Of a stretch of 64,000 bases of DNA, positions 1 through 11,545 are shown one piece after another; positions within the stretch are counted from its first letter, which is position 1, and each line of letters starts with the position of its first letter. Made by a program: the position numbers and the translations under genes. The stretch is from the NCBI GenBank assembly GCA_034509735.1, contig JACGWO010000003.1:34122466-34186465 (forward strand), given 5' to 3'. The notes beneath the pieces were generated by a model. It did not search any database. It saw only the letters and a list, made by a program, of their open reading frames with translations, and was not told where the DNA came from. This DNA is from Sesamum alatum (lineage: Eukaryota; Streptophyta; Magnoliopsida; Lamiales; Pedaliaceae).

Positions 1-1468
1 ACTGATGGATACAATGGCGATGGCAGAAAAGATGGTCTCGGTTGCACTGCTGTCAACTCCCAATTCCCAGCGATAAAGTTCTCCATTGGTAATTTATTTG
101 CTAACCTTATGTACTGCTTTTCTTTTCTCCTAAATTGTTCTTAAAATCTGTCAATTAGGATAGTTTGATGATGCAGTTTATGCCGAAATAAGTCCCCAAT
201 GGCCCAATCCTTTGAGATTTTACCGATGCATTCAATTGATATTCTAGGTCTCTGTGTTGGCCTGCTTTCCATATTTATTGGTGTCACGTGGCTATATCTC
301 GGCATCAAGAAGAGGAAACTAGCTAGGATGAGAGAAAAGTTCTTCCAACAAAATGGCGGGCTCCTTCTAAAGCAGCAAATGTCTTCTAATAAGGGTGGAT
401 TAGAGTCGACTAAGATCTTTTCGGCTGATGAGCTTGGAAAAGCCACCAATAATTATGCTGAAGATCAGATTCTGGGAAGGGGTGGTTATGGCACGGTCTA
501 CAAAGGAATTCTACCTGACCAGCATGTAGTCGCCATCAAGAAGTCAAGGATGATGGACCAGAGCCAGAGCCAGAGCCAGATTGAGCAATTCATAAACGAA
601 GTGATTATTCTTACCCAAGTTAATCACCGGAATGTAGTGAAACTTTTGGGATGTTGTCTGGAGAGTGAAGTTCCGATGTTGGTTTATGAATTCATCGCAA
701 ATGGAACACTCTTTCACCACATCCACAACTACGGTGAAATGAGTTGGTTCTCTTGGAAAGACCGACTAAGAATTGCTGCTGAAGCAGCTGGTGCACTTGC
801 CTATCTCCATTCTGCAGCTTCTATGCCAATTATTCACAGAGACGTCAAGTCGAGCAACATATTGCTAGATGATTCTTATACTGCAAAGATATCGGATTTT
901 GGGGCATCTAGATTGGTTTCATTGGATCAAACTCAAGTGACAACACTTGTTCAGGGGACCTTAGGCTATTTGGACCCGGAGTATTTCCAAACAAGCCAAG
1001 TAACTGAGAAAAGTGACGTCTACAGCTTTGGTGTGGTTCTTCCTGAGCTTATGACAGGAAAGACACCTCTTTCACTGTCCAAATCTGAAGAGGAAAGGAA
1101 CCTGGCCACATATTTTATCATGTCTAATTAAAGAAAACAGGTTCTTTCAAATTCTTGAGCCTCGAATTTTAAGGGAAGGAACTCTGGAGCAATTGCAAGC
1201 TATAGGTGCACTTGTGAAGAGATGCCTTAACTTAAAAGGTGAAGAGAGGCCAACAATGAAAGAAGTTGCAATGGAGCTAGAAAGCTTAAGAAAAAATACA
1301 AAACATCCTTGGATTCAACAAGAAAATACGGAACAAAATGAGCTTCTTTTGGGTGAGCAATCGGGTTTGTCATCAGATTTATATGCAATCATTTTGCATC
1401 CAGAATCCAGCACTAGAATTTATCCGGTCCTAGATAGTGTGGATGAGCAAATGATACATCCCCGTTAA
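1..1468 (+). pseudogene. Wall-associated receptor kinase-like gene, 5'-truncated by window and frameshifted
   Basis: The window opens inside a calcium-binding EGF exon (1-88, ending in residues ...AIKFSIG) followed by a GT intron at 89-247. The next exon starts at 248, fixed by alignment with the intact paralogue at 1902-4395, and reads into a transmembrane helix ([17 protein letters not shown]), the glycine loop [32 protein letters not shown] and [11 protein letters not shown]. After ...LATYFIMS an extra base relative to the paralogue produces a stop at 1129-1131. The remaining C-lobe (NRFFQILEPR..., [17 protein letters not shown], then the tail to a stop at 1466-1468) continues in the +1 frame. 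If the frameshift is real, the kinase loses its last subdomains, so this is probably a recent pseudogene. A sequencing error is possible, although the site is not a long homopolymer. The methionine at 199 lies in the intron and is not the start. Confidence 0.85.
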
Positions 1469-1901
1469 TTGCTGTTCTGAGAGTAGCTATGGATATCAGA
1501 GATTCTTAAGTACATAGGTTTCTTTTCTTTTTTCTTTATTTGTAATGCAATGGTCTTTTAAATATGCTTTTCTGTGACAAACTTGATTGCTCACCCAAAA
1601 TAAACTTGATTGTCTCAGTCCTTTTAATTCTTTTGTTCTCTTCTTTCTCTTTGATTACAGAAAAAACACAATGCTCATCTCCTGATTATTGAAGCACATA
1701 TATAAGATAACACAATGAATTTGCAGCATTCAGTTTCAGTCTGATCCTCAACTATCTTTTTCTTCCTATTCTAACTATTAATATTCTGTAATCGAAGAGA
1801 AAGGAAGAGTGGACATAATGAGTATTATTAAACTTTTGTACATAAAAGAATCTCTGTTTTTCTAGCTACCCTCCATCGGAATTCGAATTTGGAACAAACA
1901 A
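1469..1901. other. Spacer between convergent WAK-like genes
   Basis: This 433-bp AT-rich spacer lies between the 3' ends of two convergent paralogues and should hold both 3' UTRs. I see AATAAA-like signals (for example the aataaa near 1600) but no further gene. Confidence 0.5.
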
Positions 1902-4395
1902 TTAACGGGGATTTATCATATGATCATCCAGATTATCCCGGATTGGATAAATCCCAGTACTGGATTCTGGACCTACATTGATTGCATACAGATCTGATGC
2001 AAAACCTGATTGCCCACCCAAGAGTGCCTCATTTTCTTCAGTAATTTCTGGTTGAATCCAAGGATGTTTTGTGTTTCTTCTTAGCCCTTCTAACTCCATT
2101 GCCACTTCTTTCATTGTCGGCCTCTCTTCACCTCTTAAGTTGAGGCATCTCTTCACAAGCTCACCAACAGCTTCCAACTGCTCCAAACTACCTTCCCTTA
2201 GAATTCTAGGCTCCACAATTTGAAATAATCTGTTTTCTTTCATGGACATTATTAAATACGTGGCCAAATTCCTCTCTTCTTCGGATTTGGTTGGTGCGAG
2301 AGGCTTCTTTCCTGTCATTAGTTCAGCAAGAACCACTCCAAAGCTGTAGACGTCGCTTTTCTCGGTTAATTGGCTCGTGTGGAAATACTCGGGGTCCAAA
2401 TAGCCTAATGTCCCCTGAACAAGTGTTGTCACTTGAGTTTGATCCAATGGGACTAATCTGGACGCCCCGAAATCTGATATTTTTGCTGTATACGAATCGT
2501 CTAGCAATATGTTGCTTGACTTGACATCTCTGTGAATGATAGGCATAGAAGCTGCAGAATGGAGATAGGATAGTGCACCAGCAGCTTCTGCAGCAATTCT
2601 CAATCGATCTTTCCAAGCGAACCAGCTCGTTTGACTGCTGTTGTGGATGTGGTGAAAGAGAGTTCCATTTGAGATGAATTCATATACGAGTAAAGGAACT
2701 TCACTCTCCAGACAACACCCCAAAAGTTTCACTACATTTCGGTGATTAACTTGAGTAAGAATAATCACTTCATTTATGAATTGCTCGATCTGGCTCTCGT
2801 CCATTATTCTCGACTTCTTAATGGCAACTACACGCTGATCAGGTAAAATTCCTTTGTAAACTGTGCCGTAGCCACCCCTTCCAAGAATGCGGTCTTCAGC
2901 GTAATTATTGGTGGCCTTCTCAAGCTCTTCGGCGGAGAAGATCTTAGCCGACTCTGCTCCACCCTCGTTAAACGTAGATTGCTGCTTTAAAAGGAGCCCG
3001 CCATTTTGTTGGAAGAACTTCTCTCTCATTCTGGCGAGTTTCCTCTTCTTGACGCCAAAATATAGCCATGTGACACCAATCAATATAGACAATAAGCCAA
3101 CACTGAAACCTGAAAATTCAAATATAGAGTCCATCAGTAAAAGAATTCAAAGATTGAGAACTTGTTACAGCATAAGATATTGAGGCAAACGAATAAATTA
3201 CCTATGGAGAACTTTATTACTGGGAATTGGGAGTTCACAGCAATGCAACCCTGACCATCTTTTCTGCCATCACCGTTGTATCCATCACCGCAAGAGCAGC
3301 TATAGCTACCAGGAGTATTAGTGCAAATTCCGTGTTCATCACATGGATTACTCTCACATTCGTTGATATCTGCCAAAAGCACATAACTTGCAAGATTATC
3401 TCCTGTTTTTGTTAACTAATCTTTATACTCAATAACAGAAGTGAAAGCTAATTACCTGTGCAGCCTGGACTTAAATACGGATTGCCTTCGTACCCCTCCG
3501 AGCAATTGCACCTGTATCCTCCAAGGCCCGTATCTGAACCAATACAAACACTGTTCTCTCTACAAGCAAAATCAGCAGATTTCTTCGCGTCGTCGCAGTT
3601 TGCGTTTCCGATTGCCCAATCAATCACTATCGGAACATTCTGAATAGTTCGATTCTGAAAACCCGTGTCCTGAAGATCTGAGGTATGAAACTGAAATCTC
3701 TCCTGGTCCCCGATAAATGCATATCCACAAGGATCAAAACTGTGGATCCTAGTATGATTGTTAAGGCTAGCAAGTGCGGAGCTGAAAGTTTTGAGCCCCT
3801 TGGGCATGGGAACCTGGCAGCACCCGATACCCGTGCAAAACCCGTCGATTATATCACTGCTCTGTGAACAAAGTGACAAGCAGCCGCTGGTGAAGTTTCT
3901 GCCACTGGAGCCAACGATCACAGCCAGATCATCGCAGCCCACCACCGTGAACCTGTTGGAGTCGGAGAAGCTGTAAGGGGTGCCGGTGAAGTTGATGGCT
4001 ATGGTGTTCTGTCGGGTGATGTTGCCGGTTTCGGTGTAGCATCTGGCGGCAACCCAGTTCTTGATTCTCACTTGATCGTCTGATATGTCGACGATTTCCA
4101 GGTTTCCGGTGGCGATGAAGGGTTTGTGAGGGGAGGAGGAACTGTCGCAGTTTACATCGAACCAGGGGCCAATAGAGCAACCGGAGTTGAGTCCGATGCC
4201 AAAAGGGTATGGGACTGTTAAGTCTCCGCACTTGGTTTGGCAGCCAGGTTTCGCGGTGTTGGCAGCTTCAGAGATAGATTTTCGAGGGGGGGCGGCGGCG
4301 ACAGTGGTGGAACTGGGAGGAGGATGATCAGCTAATGCTAGTAAAAGGTGTAAGAGAAGCAAGATTGCTGGATGATGAAGCATTTTGATATGCAT
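1902..4395 (-). CDS. Wall-associated receptor kinase-like protein (WAKL), intact, 771 aa
   Basis: Three exons on the minus strand: 4395-3456, 3369-3202 and 3109-1902. The phases agree and give 771 codons plus stop. The protein starts with a hydrophobic signal peptide ([12 protein letters not shown]). A galacturonan-binding-type cysteine-rich region follows ([16 protein letters not shown] at about residues 65-80), then the WAK-associated C-rich segment ([15 protein letters not shown]), one EGF repeat, a Ca-binding EGF repeat ([10 protein letters not shown], exon 2) and a transmembrane helix at about residues 372-390. The kinase domain has the GRGGYG loop near 446, Lys467, HRD 562-564 and DFG 582-584. 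Known role of the family: plasma-membrane receptors that bind pectin fragments and signal through Ser/Thr phosphorylation. The second ATG at 4383 (MLHHPAIL) is an equally plausible start. The gene is tail to tail with the frameshifted copy at 1-1468, so the two are an inverted duplication. Confidence 0.93.
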
Positions 4396-5517
4396 GGTTG
4401 TGCTGTTGCAGGAAGCAGGGCAGTAATAAATATTGACATGAAGGAAACAAATAAGACCCGCATACATATGTATTATAGTCTGTCTACATTGATTACTAAT
4501 TCAAGCAATGTTGCAGAATGGTCATTGGTGGAGGTTGAGAATTTGGAAGAAATGTGGCCCGACAGGACGGCCAGGTCCGAGAATGACTTGGTAATATCAC
4601 AAATTTGGGCGGCTTGACTCTTTCACCATTCTGCTTGTTGGAAAATGAAAATAGTTTCTGTCTTGACCATAAGACAGACACTGTCAAAATCCTAATTTAT
4701 TCTAATAATGAAAATTTGGAATTTAATTAATAACTGAAACAGCTGCCATATGGCGTAATAGTCATGTGCAAATTAGTTTTTAAATGCGACATTCAAGCCG
4801 GTTGGATGAGCTTGAGAGAGTGTAAGATCACGGCGTACGCTCACTCAATTTGACTCCATATCTAGTCCAACCCATTGAACCTTGGCTCCATATCGGTTTA
4901 GATCAATTCAGCCCAGGACCACATAACTTCATTAGGCCAAGCCCAATGCCGGGATCTTCTATTTTATTTGACATCTTCTATGTTGCCGGGATCTTCTATT
5001 TTATTTGACATCTTCTATGTATTATAACACGTAGATTTTATTCATAAGGTTCACAAACACATTTTATTTAATCTTTTAGTCTATTTTAATTTTATGATTA
5101 AAATTTTTAATTCTTGTAAAAATAGTAAATAACAGTTGAAGCTCCATACCACTTTTTTCTTTTTAATTTATACTGTGTGGGTTGGGCTTGATTTTCTACT
5201 TCAAATTTACATCTATGTTAATATGTTATGTTCTTTATTTTGTTTAGAAAAAAGTTATGTATGATGTATACATGTTGAGTAATAATAGTAACTGTTCAAT
5301 AATAATAATAATAATAATAGTAATAAGTATAATAAAATTTAGAACTGAAAATCAATTCGTAGTGTACATTTTGGTTGTGTACAAAATAGAAAATGAAATG
5401 AAGCCTCCAAGGAATCGTCGTGTCCTCTGCGGCCGCAACCTGAGCCTGACTAAGCAGCTTCGTGTCGGCATAAACTCGCTTCTATCCTAGTCTTAAGCCG
5501 CGTCTGCACCTCACTTG
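4396..5517. other. Intergenic region between divergent WAKL and Em genes
   Basis: This AT-rich region contains the presumed WAKL promoter (minus strand) and the distal Em promoter (plus strand). Besides the 37-bp tandem duplication at 4947-5020, there is an (AAT)n-type run at about 5280-5320. No coding exon is convincing. Confidence 0.5.
4947..5020. repeat. Perfect 37-bp tandem duplication, two copies
   Basis: The unit beginning tgccgggatcttct occurs at 4947-4983 and again, identically, at 4984-5020. Exact two-copy tandem duplications of this size are typical of fill-in repair of staggered breaks. It is one of five similar short duplications in the window. Confidence 0.9.
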
Positions 5518-5610
5518 CACGTGTCATCACTTCCAAAGACTGCTGCTTTATACATTTCTCCTCAGGCTCATGCTCAGATTCAGGGTCGTACTCGCATGCA
5601 GTAATATATA
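5518..5610 (+). promoter_or_regulatory. Em gene promoter: ABRE, RY element and TATA box
   Basis: An ABRE/G-box CACGTGTC lies at 5518-5525, an RY core CATGCA at 5595-5600 and a TATA-like taatatata at 5602-5610, all upstream of the Em start at 5702. ABRE plus RY is the known target pair for ABI5-type bZIP and ABI3-type B3 factors. This fits ABA-controlled, late-embryogenesis expression. The motifs are seen in the sequence; their function is inferred. Confidence 0.65.
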
Positions 5611-5701
5611 CAGCAGACCAGACATTCCCCCCTGTAGCTCTTTGCTTAGTAGTTGTCTGTGTGTAAGGTTTACAGTGAATCGTCTCTGATATTAGAAAAG
5701 C

Positions 5702-6113
5702 ATGGCATCAGATCAAGAACGAGCTGAACTGGACGCCAGGGCCAGGCAAGGAGAGACGGTGGTCCCGGGCGGCACTGGTGGCAAGAGCCTCGAAGCCCAG
5801 GAGCACCTCGCTGAAGGTAATTTTATATATTTATATATATTTGCTTGTTTATGATCTTTGTATATGGATGAATGGGAACTGGGCGGCAGGAAGAAGCCGA
5901 GGAGGGCAGACTCGGAGGGAACAGCTAGGGACAGAAGGGTACCAGGAGATAGGAAGTCGGGGCGGGCAGACCCGGAAGGAGCAGCTGGGAAGAGAAGGGT
6001 ATCAGGAGATGGGCCGGAAAGGAGGGCTGAGTACTATGGACAAGTCCGGCGGAGAGCGTGCTGCCGAGGAAGGGATTGAGATAGATGAATCCAAGTTCAA
6101 AACTTCCAGATGA
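5702..6113 (+). CDS. EM: Em-type late embryogenesis abundant protein (LEA group 1), 112 aa
   Basis: Two exons: 5702-5816 (ending ...AQEHLAE, phase 1) and 5890-6113. The protein opens [20 protein letters not shown], the family signature, followed by [20 protein letters not shown]. It then carries two copies of the 20-residue Em repeat at about residues 41-60 and 61-80 (each SRGGQTR-x-EQLG-x-EGYQE-x-G) and the usual C-terminal block with KGGLST and GIEIDESKF. It is extremely hydrophilic, rich in Gly, Glu, Arg and Gln, with no signal peptide. Known role: an intrinsically disordered protein that accumulates in drying seeds under ABA and protects against water loss. The repeat number varies between family members. 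The first exon is too short to stand out alone but its frame and splice sites fit exactly. Confidence 0.95.
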
Positions 6114-6957
6114 ACGATATGAAGGAAATAGTTAATATATTACAGTTAGAATTATGATCTCTCTCTATATATATATATATCACATACATTATACCTATAT
6201 GTGTATATTAATTTCGTGTGCAGTGATGTTATGCGTCGTGTGATATTCCTAATGAAATAGCAAATGTTGTTTTTGTAAGTTGGGGTGGTGTGTAATAGTT
6301 AGTACTTGTACTAATAAGATTTTTATTTTCATACTCTGCATTGTACTGTTTCCCGAAAACAGCAACTAATAAGCTTGGGGCCCCTCGACGGATGGAGGGG
6401 TGTATGGAATTTCCTTATTTTAAGCATTGTTTCATATATGTTTGATTATTTTATTTTTAAGTACTCATTTTAATTTTTGATGCAATTAAGTTTGTGCAAC
6501 ATTTCTAAAATACCTTTACTAAGGTTGTTAGAGGTTTTCAAATCCTAAGTAGTGACAGCTCATAGCTTTGGGGGAGATGAAGCTTATAGGCCCATGAAGA
6601 ATTGAGTACATCTATCGGCGGTTCGCGTACTGTAAAATGATGCTCATGTTGCCACGGCATCAACTCGTGTAATGCAAGCTTGTCTATAGCTACACCCGTC
6701 GTTACGAAATAGATCTACCTATCATATGCGAAACAGGAAAAAAGCCTCCATCGTTCCCAAAAAAATTAAATTAATTTACCTCCGCCGTTGAAGTACTTAA
6801 CTTTAAATTGATACATTTAATAAAAAAAATTCTATGTTTTCAGATAATTCTTTTATATTGAAATTATATTATCATATTTAAATTTGATATTATTTATTGA
6901 AATAATAAAATATTAGTTGAATGTGTATTAGGTATTATATAATCATCGTAGATCATA

Positions 6958-7009
6958 AAATGGTATAATTTTTTAAAGAAACTAAATGGTATAATTTTTT
7001 AAAGAAACT
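6958..7009. repeat. Perfect 26-bp tandem duplication
   Basis: The unit aaatggtataatttttta...aaact is at 6958-6983 and repeated at 6984-7009. The 3' part of the second copy (aaagaaactaaaaattcag) recurs in diverged form at about 7057. Confidence 0.85.
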
Positions 7010-7389
7010 AAAAATTCAGATGGATGTATTCGCTATATGATCTGGTGTTACTTATTAAGGAAACTAAAAATTTAGATGAATGTATTACCTGGAATATTTA
7101 ATTCACTGTAGATTGAAAATTAATTTAAATTAAGTATATTTAAATTTATTAAAAATATTTTTTATTAAAATTATCTACATTAAAATGATTTTATTTTTTA
7201 ATACGTAACTTATATAAGATAGAAATATAAAAAAATCAAAAAGTACTTTCTTAATTTTATTTTTAATTTCACTAAGTATTTGATTAATTCATTTCTTATG
7301 TTATTCTTTTAATTAATACATTAACTAATTTTTTAATTCATCTAATTTGAATCTAATTCTTAGATTAAATTTAGTTCATCTAACTTCAA

Positions 7390-7467
7390 GAGTTAAAAAT
7401 TTTCGATCTAATTCAATTAATAATTTGTTGGAGTTAAAAATTTTCGATCTAATTCAATTAATAATTT
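7390..7467. repeat. 37-bp direct repeat with 4-bp spacer
   Basis: The unit starting gagttaaaaattttcgat is at 7390-7426 and again, identical, at 7431-7467, separated by gttg. Confidence 0.85.
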
Positions 7468-7493
7468 AAGTTATTTATGACGAGTTTGGTTGG

Positions 7494-7572
7494 TGGGGTT
7501 GGGATTGGATTGGGATTGGGGTTTTACTAATCAAGTGGGGTTGGGATTGGGATTGGGGTTTTACTAATCAAG
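7494..7572. repeat. G-rich two-copy tandem repeat
   Basis: The unit is tggggttgggattggg... followed by gttttactaatcaag. The copies are at 7494-7535 and 7536-7572 and differ by one extra gattg-type step in copy 1. Both carry runs of GGG/GGGG. Confidence 0.8.
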
Positions 7573-8108
7573 TGGGATCTCGAGCCGGACAAACTCGCTC
7601 CAAACCCGTCTCTTTGCCATCACTACCTCCACCTTTCTTTCCCGTCTCCTTCTTTGCCACCCATTCTCCTCCTCTGCACCTTGCTATGTTTCTTCGCCTC
7701 CGTTCTTGCCTCGTTTTTACCTCCCTTAATTTTTTTTCTCTTAAATATAAATTTATTTTTGTATAAATATATATATTTTTGTAATGGGTAATTTAAGTCG
7801 TCGATTTAAGTTAAATAAATAGAAACCATTGATTATATATCGAATATGAATGCTGATTTAATTTTTAAAAAAAATATAAATCATTGATATATTGAATTTA
7901 AACTGTTGATATATATATCATAAAGGGTTCAATGGTTCTTAATTAGGTATATAAATGTTATTTTACAGTTAAAAGTTAAACAAAGTCACACAAGAGGGGC
8001 GTGAGGGTATTTTACATATTTTTAAAAAATTGAAAGAGTAAATTGATGTTTTGTTTCATGTGGTTGCATATTTCTATTGATAGGTAGGTTGATTGCATTC
8101 GACCCACC

Positions 8109-8546
8109 CCCTATAAGAAAATAGAAAATTAGTGAGAAAAAAAATTAAGTGACAATTTAAATATTATTACGAATTATATATATGTAGTAACAAGAATATT
8201 TATTTTGTCACAATAATAAATTTTATAATTTTAATAATACTACTATCTTGTAAAAATTACTATTAGCAAGAATTAGTGAAAAAAATGTGCAATAAAGTTG
8301 TCAGTAAATACAATTAGTAACTCATGTATAGTGATAATCTAGTGACAACAAATAATTGTTGTCATTATATTGTGTTGTTACTACAAATGTGTCACAAATC
8401 GTATTTAGTAACAACTTTATACATATTTTTTGTTACTAATAATTATATAATAAAAAATAAAAAATATTATCACTTAAAATATATATTTTTAGTGATTACT
8501 TTAAAATTATCATTTGATATTTTAACACTAATATTTCCTTGTAGCG
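8109..8546. mobile_element. CACTA-like MITE candidate (non-autonomous)
   Basis: The left end ccctataagaaaatagaaaa and the reverse complement of the right end cgctacaaggaaatattag are related imperfect inverted repeats. They resemble the CACTACAAGAAAA terminus of plant CACTA (En/Spm) elements. The interior is AT-rich, with many short gtgac/gtaac-type subterminal motifs in both orientations (for example gtgacaa, gttactac, gtcacaa), also typical of CACTA subterminal regions. No transposase frame is present, and I do not see a clear 3-bp target duplication, so boundaries are approximate. Confidence 0.4.
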
Positions 8547-9006
8547 TTACGAAGGGCCTTCTGTATGCCAATTTAGTTTGAAAATGATGAGAACACAGCG
8601 TGATCTAAACTTATAACTCACGCTTGAAGCGAGCTGCTCAAAATTCCGTTGCTCAATCAAAGGAATCGGATTCCTAACTCGATAAAATTGCCAACAAGGT
8701 CGAGTGAATCCCGAAAACCTGCGTAATTTATGCGAATTCTTCCCATTAAGTTGGGCATATGGCAGAGCGACTTGGACAAGAATCATCTGCCACTGCCAGC
8801 TTTAATTACAAGATGCCACAAACCATTTGCCCAACTATCACAATCATCTTCCATTTGGTTCTCGTAGAATCCTAACTCGTCCACTATTTATTCTTTCTTT
8901 CAGTTAGAATGCAAGTCTTAGAGCTTAATAGCTACGTACAGCTCATTTAATTCTGTATTTACTAGCTCATTAATTGCTACTACTTCTCTTTCGGTCATTA
9001 ATATAT

Positions 9007-9028
9007 AGATAGATAGATAGATAGATAG
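9007..9028. repeat. (GATA)n microsatellite
   Basis: An uninterrupted run of gata units follows a short TA tract. Confidence 0.85.
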
Positions 9029-9434
9029 CGCCTAATTCTTTTCCTCTCTTTGATTGCAATGAAACGGTGACTTCATAACTGATTTTACGCGTTGATTTAT
9101 TCGCAACCCCACCAACTCAAGAGAATCGGAATATTCAAAACGTCACACACATATCGATTTTTTTGGCTATTTCTAAAATTAGTACTCTACCTTTTTAACA
9201 TTAACAACGGACCATTTATATTTGTTAGCATACAATTTCAGAATTATGTAACAGCCAATAACAATAGAGTATAGTGAAAACGATTTAAATTAAAATTCTC
9301 CCTTTCTCAGAAGCAGAAGGGGATGAACAGAAGGACATCAGAGAAAACGAAATCCACGTGAAAAACACAGCAAGGAGTAAGGACCGACAGAACTCAAGTA
9401 AACAACACTTATCAAGGTCTTATAAAGATGCCCG

Positions 9435-9436
<2 letters not shown>

Positions 9437-9465
<29 letters not shown>
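9437..9465. repeat. (AT)n microsatellite
   Basis: A run of about 14 AT dinucleotides in a gene-free stretch. Confidence 0.85.
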
Positions 9466-10069
9466 CTAGTTGTCGTGGAACGTCGTTTCTGCGTGCATCT
9501 AATAAATAATTTTTTATCTCTTAAAATATATTATAAATAAGAGTAAAATATATAAACTAACACATCACATTAAAAAAAAGAAGGAAAGAAAGAAAAAATG
9601 AATTTATCAGTTAATATAAAATTTGGAAATTCATATAAAGTAATTATCATATCAACGAGGGTTATTTTTAATATTATAAAAAAGTAGTGCAACGGTGTCA
9701 TTAATCGTTATTTATGAGTAAAAAAGGAATTTCTTTTATACAATAGTATAAATATATATATTATCGCTTAATCCATCGCCCGAAATGCGTGGGTGACAGT
9801 GGATAACCTGCTGCGGCTATATTTTATTGTCCTTTTTTGTATCTCAGTAGTGTTCATTCATTCATCCTTTATGAGAAATTAAGTATAAATATAAACTGAC
9901 AAACTCATGGGTTTCCGTTTGAAAATGCAAAAGAACTAGTGAAATGCATGTCATATCAATTTATAGTTAAGTAAATATTTATGAGACGACCACGAATATA
10001 TCGCGGTTTGATCTATGGTCAAGTATCCAAATTTAATTACAATGTCATGAGTTTGAAGGTGTATTAAGG

Positions 10070-10410
10070 GATGACGGCAGGCGGCCATAATGCTTGGTCC
10101 CGTATAAGTAGACTCATTTTAATGGTGGACTAATATTGATTAAGTTGGGTAATATATCAACAAGCTCGATTCGCCCAAAGTAATATATATTCCATAGCGA
10201 TTAAGTGGCCATCCATAATGCTTGATTTATTGAAGGTGAGACTTGACTTACTTGTATATATAGATGGGACTATTATAATCAAGTCCAGTAATAGATAAAC
10301 AAGTTTTGGCAAATGAATGTTTGATTCACTAAATGTTCGGCTTGACTTACTCGAATGTTGGTGGGCGTATAGTGATCAAGTTAGGTGATATATCAATAAA
10401 ATTTGATTAA
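10070..10410. repeat. Degenerate tandem array, about three copies of a 100-140 bp unit
   Basis: The phrase of type gattaagttgggtaatata-tcaacaag recurs at about 10135, 10277 and 10373. A partner phrase (cataatgcttg... / gacttgacttactygtatg) recurs at about 10086, 10214 and 10317. Copies are diverged with small indels. No coding capacity is seen. Confidence 0.6.
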
Positions 10411-11545
10411 AAGAACACTTCGTAACAGTTAGGTTCTCTTTGTTAGGGTAGTTATAATGGGCTCATTTGATCTTGTCTTTTGTCAATCCAAAAGAAAAAA
10501 GTATAATCGTCTCGAATCTGTCAATATTCACTATCTTCACTTGAAATTTTATGTTTTTCTTAAAATCAAACTAGTAATCGCAAGCGATTTGGAAGAAAAT
10601 GATTGAAGAGTATCTTAGGGTTGTTCTATTTGAGAGTGGAATGAGTAGATAAATCACGTGAGAATCATGTGTGTAATTTTTCTCCAACGTTAACAGCCAT
10701 TTAACGAGGTTCCGTCTTTCCGTTAAAACTTGACGAAAAATGGGCTACGGGACTAAGTTGACAACTTTTTGTCTAATAATAGGACCAAATAAAAAATTTC
10801 GTAAAACGTGAAACTAAATTAAAAAAAAATCATTTTTTATGGGACGAAAAAGATAATTTAACCAATTAAATCACATCAAAAAGTGGGAAAGCCACAATTA
10901 AGGTTCAAATACGGCTTGAGGGGAAGGAGCTGATAAAGGCATAATGAAAATGCAAAGGTTAAATTAAATTAAATATCAAGAAACAGTTAAAGTTGTAAAG
11001 AAGGACGAGGTAGCAGCACGAGATGGGGCTAAAGAAGCATATCAAATAGTACATAGCTTTTTATGCTGGTATATATCCACTTTCTAATTAATCCCAGCAC
11101 TTACGTCTTTAACTTTGAGTTTGAAAAGGAAAGAAATGGCAAACGTATTTCAGCATATCCGCCACATGTTCTGTAATTGCTTCGCGTTTCAAAAATTATG
11201 GGATAAAGAATCCCACCTTCCCCACTACTCAACATGAGCATCTCGTGATTAGACTTCCATATCACATGTTAATTATCCTTGCTATATTTGAGCAGTTGAT
11301 TTTAGTGTCAATAATGTATTTTTATCTTGGAGTGTGTTACGTATTAATGTCTCGTATGGAATAAAGACAAAAGAAAATTGATCATCAATTGTTTTTGCTC
11401 TTTTGAGTTTTCTCTCATCTCAACTATCCACTAAATGCTAGATTCTTGCTTTTGCATAAGTGCATGTTTCACTAACAAAAGGTAAAAGAGCCACATGTAA
11501 AAAGTATTATGAGAAGGTAAAAAAAGGTGTAAAAACCAAAAACTT

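Larger units (their letters stand above)
6114..8108. other. Gene-free AT-rich spacer downstream of Em
   Basis: The first few hundred bases are the Em 3' region. After that I see only AT-rich sequence, with three short tandem duplications annotated separately and a further diverged pair at about 7001-7030 and 7057-7086. No exon-like open frame is supported. Confidence 0.5.
8547..11545. other. Gene-free AT-rich region
   Basis: About 3 kb without a supportable gene. It holds a GATA microsatellite (9007-9028), an (AT)n tract (9437-9465) and the degenerate tandem array at 10070-10410. At about 10680-10865 there is a fragment (aacagccatttaacgagg to gggacgaaaaagataattta) that looks like one half of an old Mutator-like MITE. 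Confidence 0.45.

Noticed and set aside
199..247. Methionine at 199 as a start of the left WAK-like gene
   Set aside because: Comparison with the intact paralogue places the exon start at 248 (acceptor ...attctag); 199-247 is intron sequence that happens to be open.
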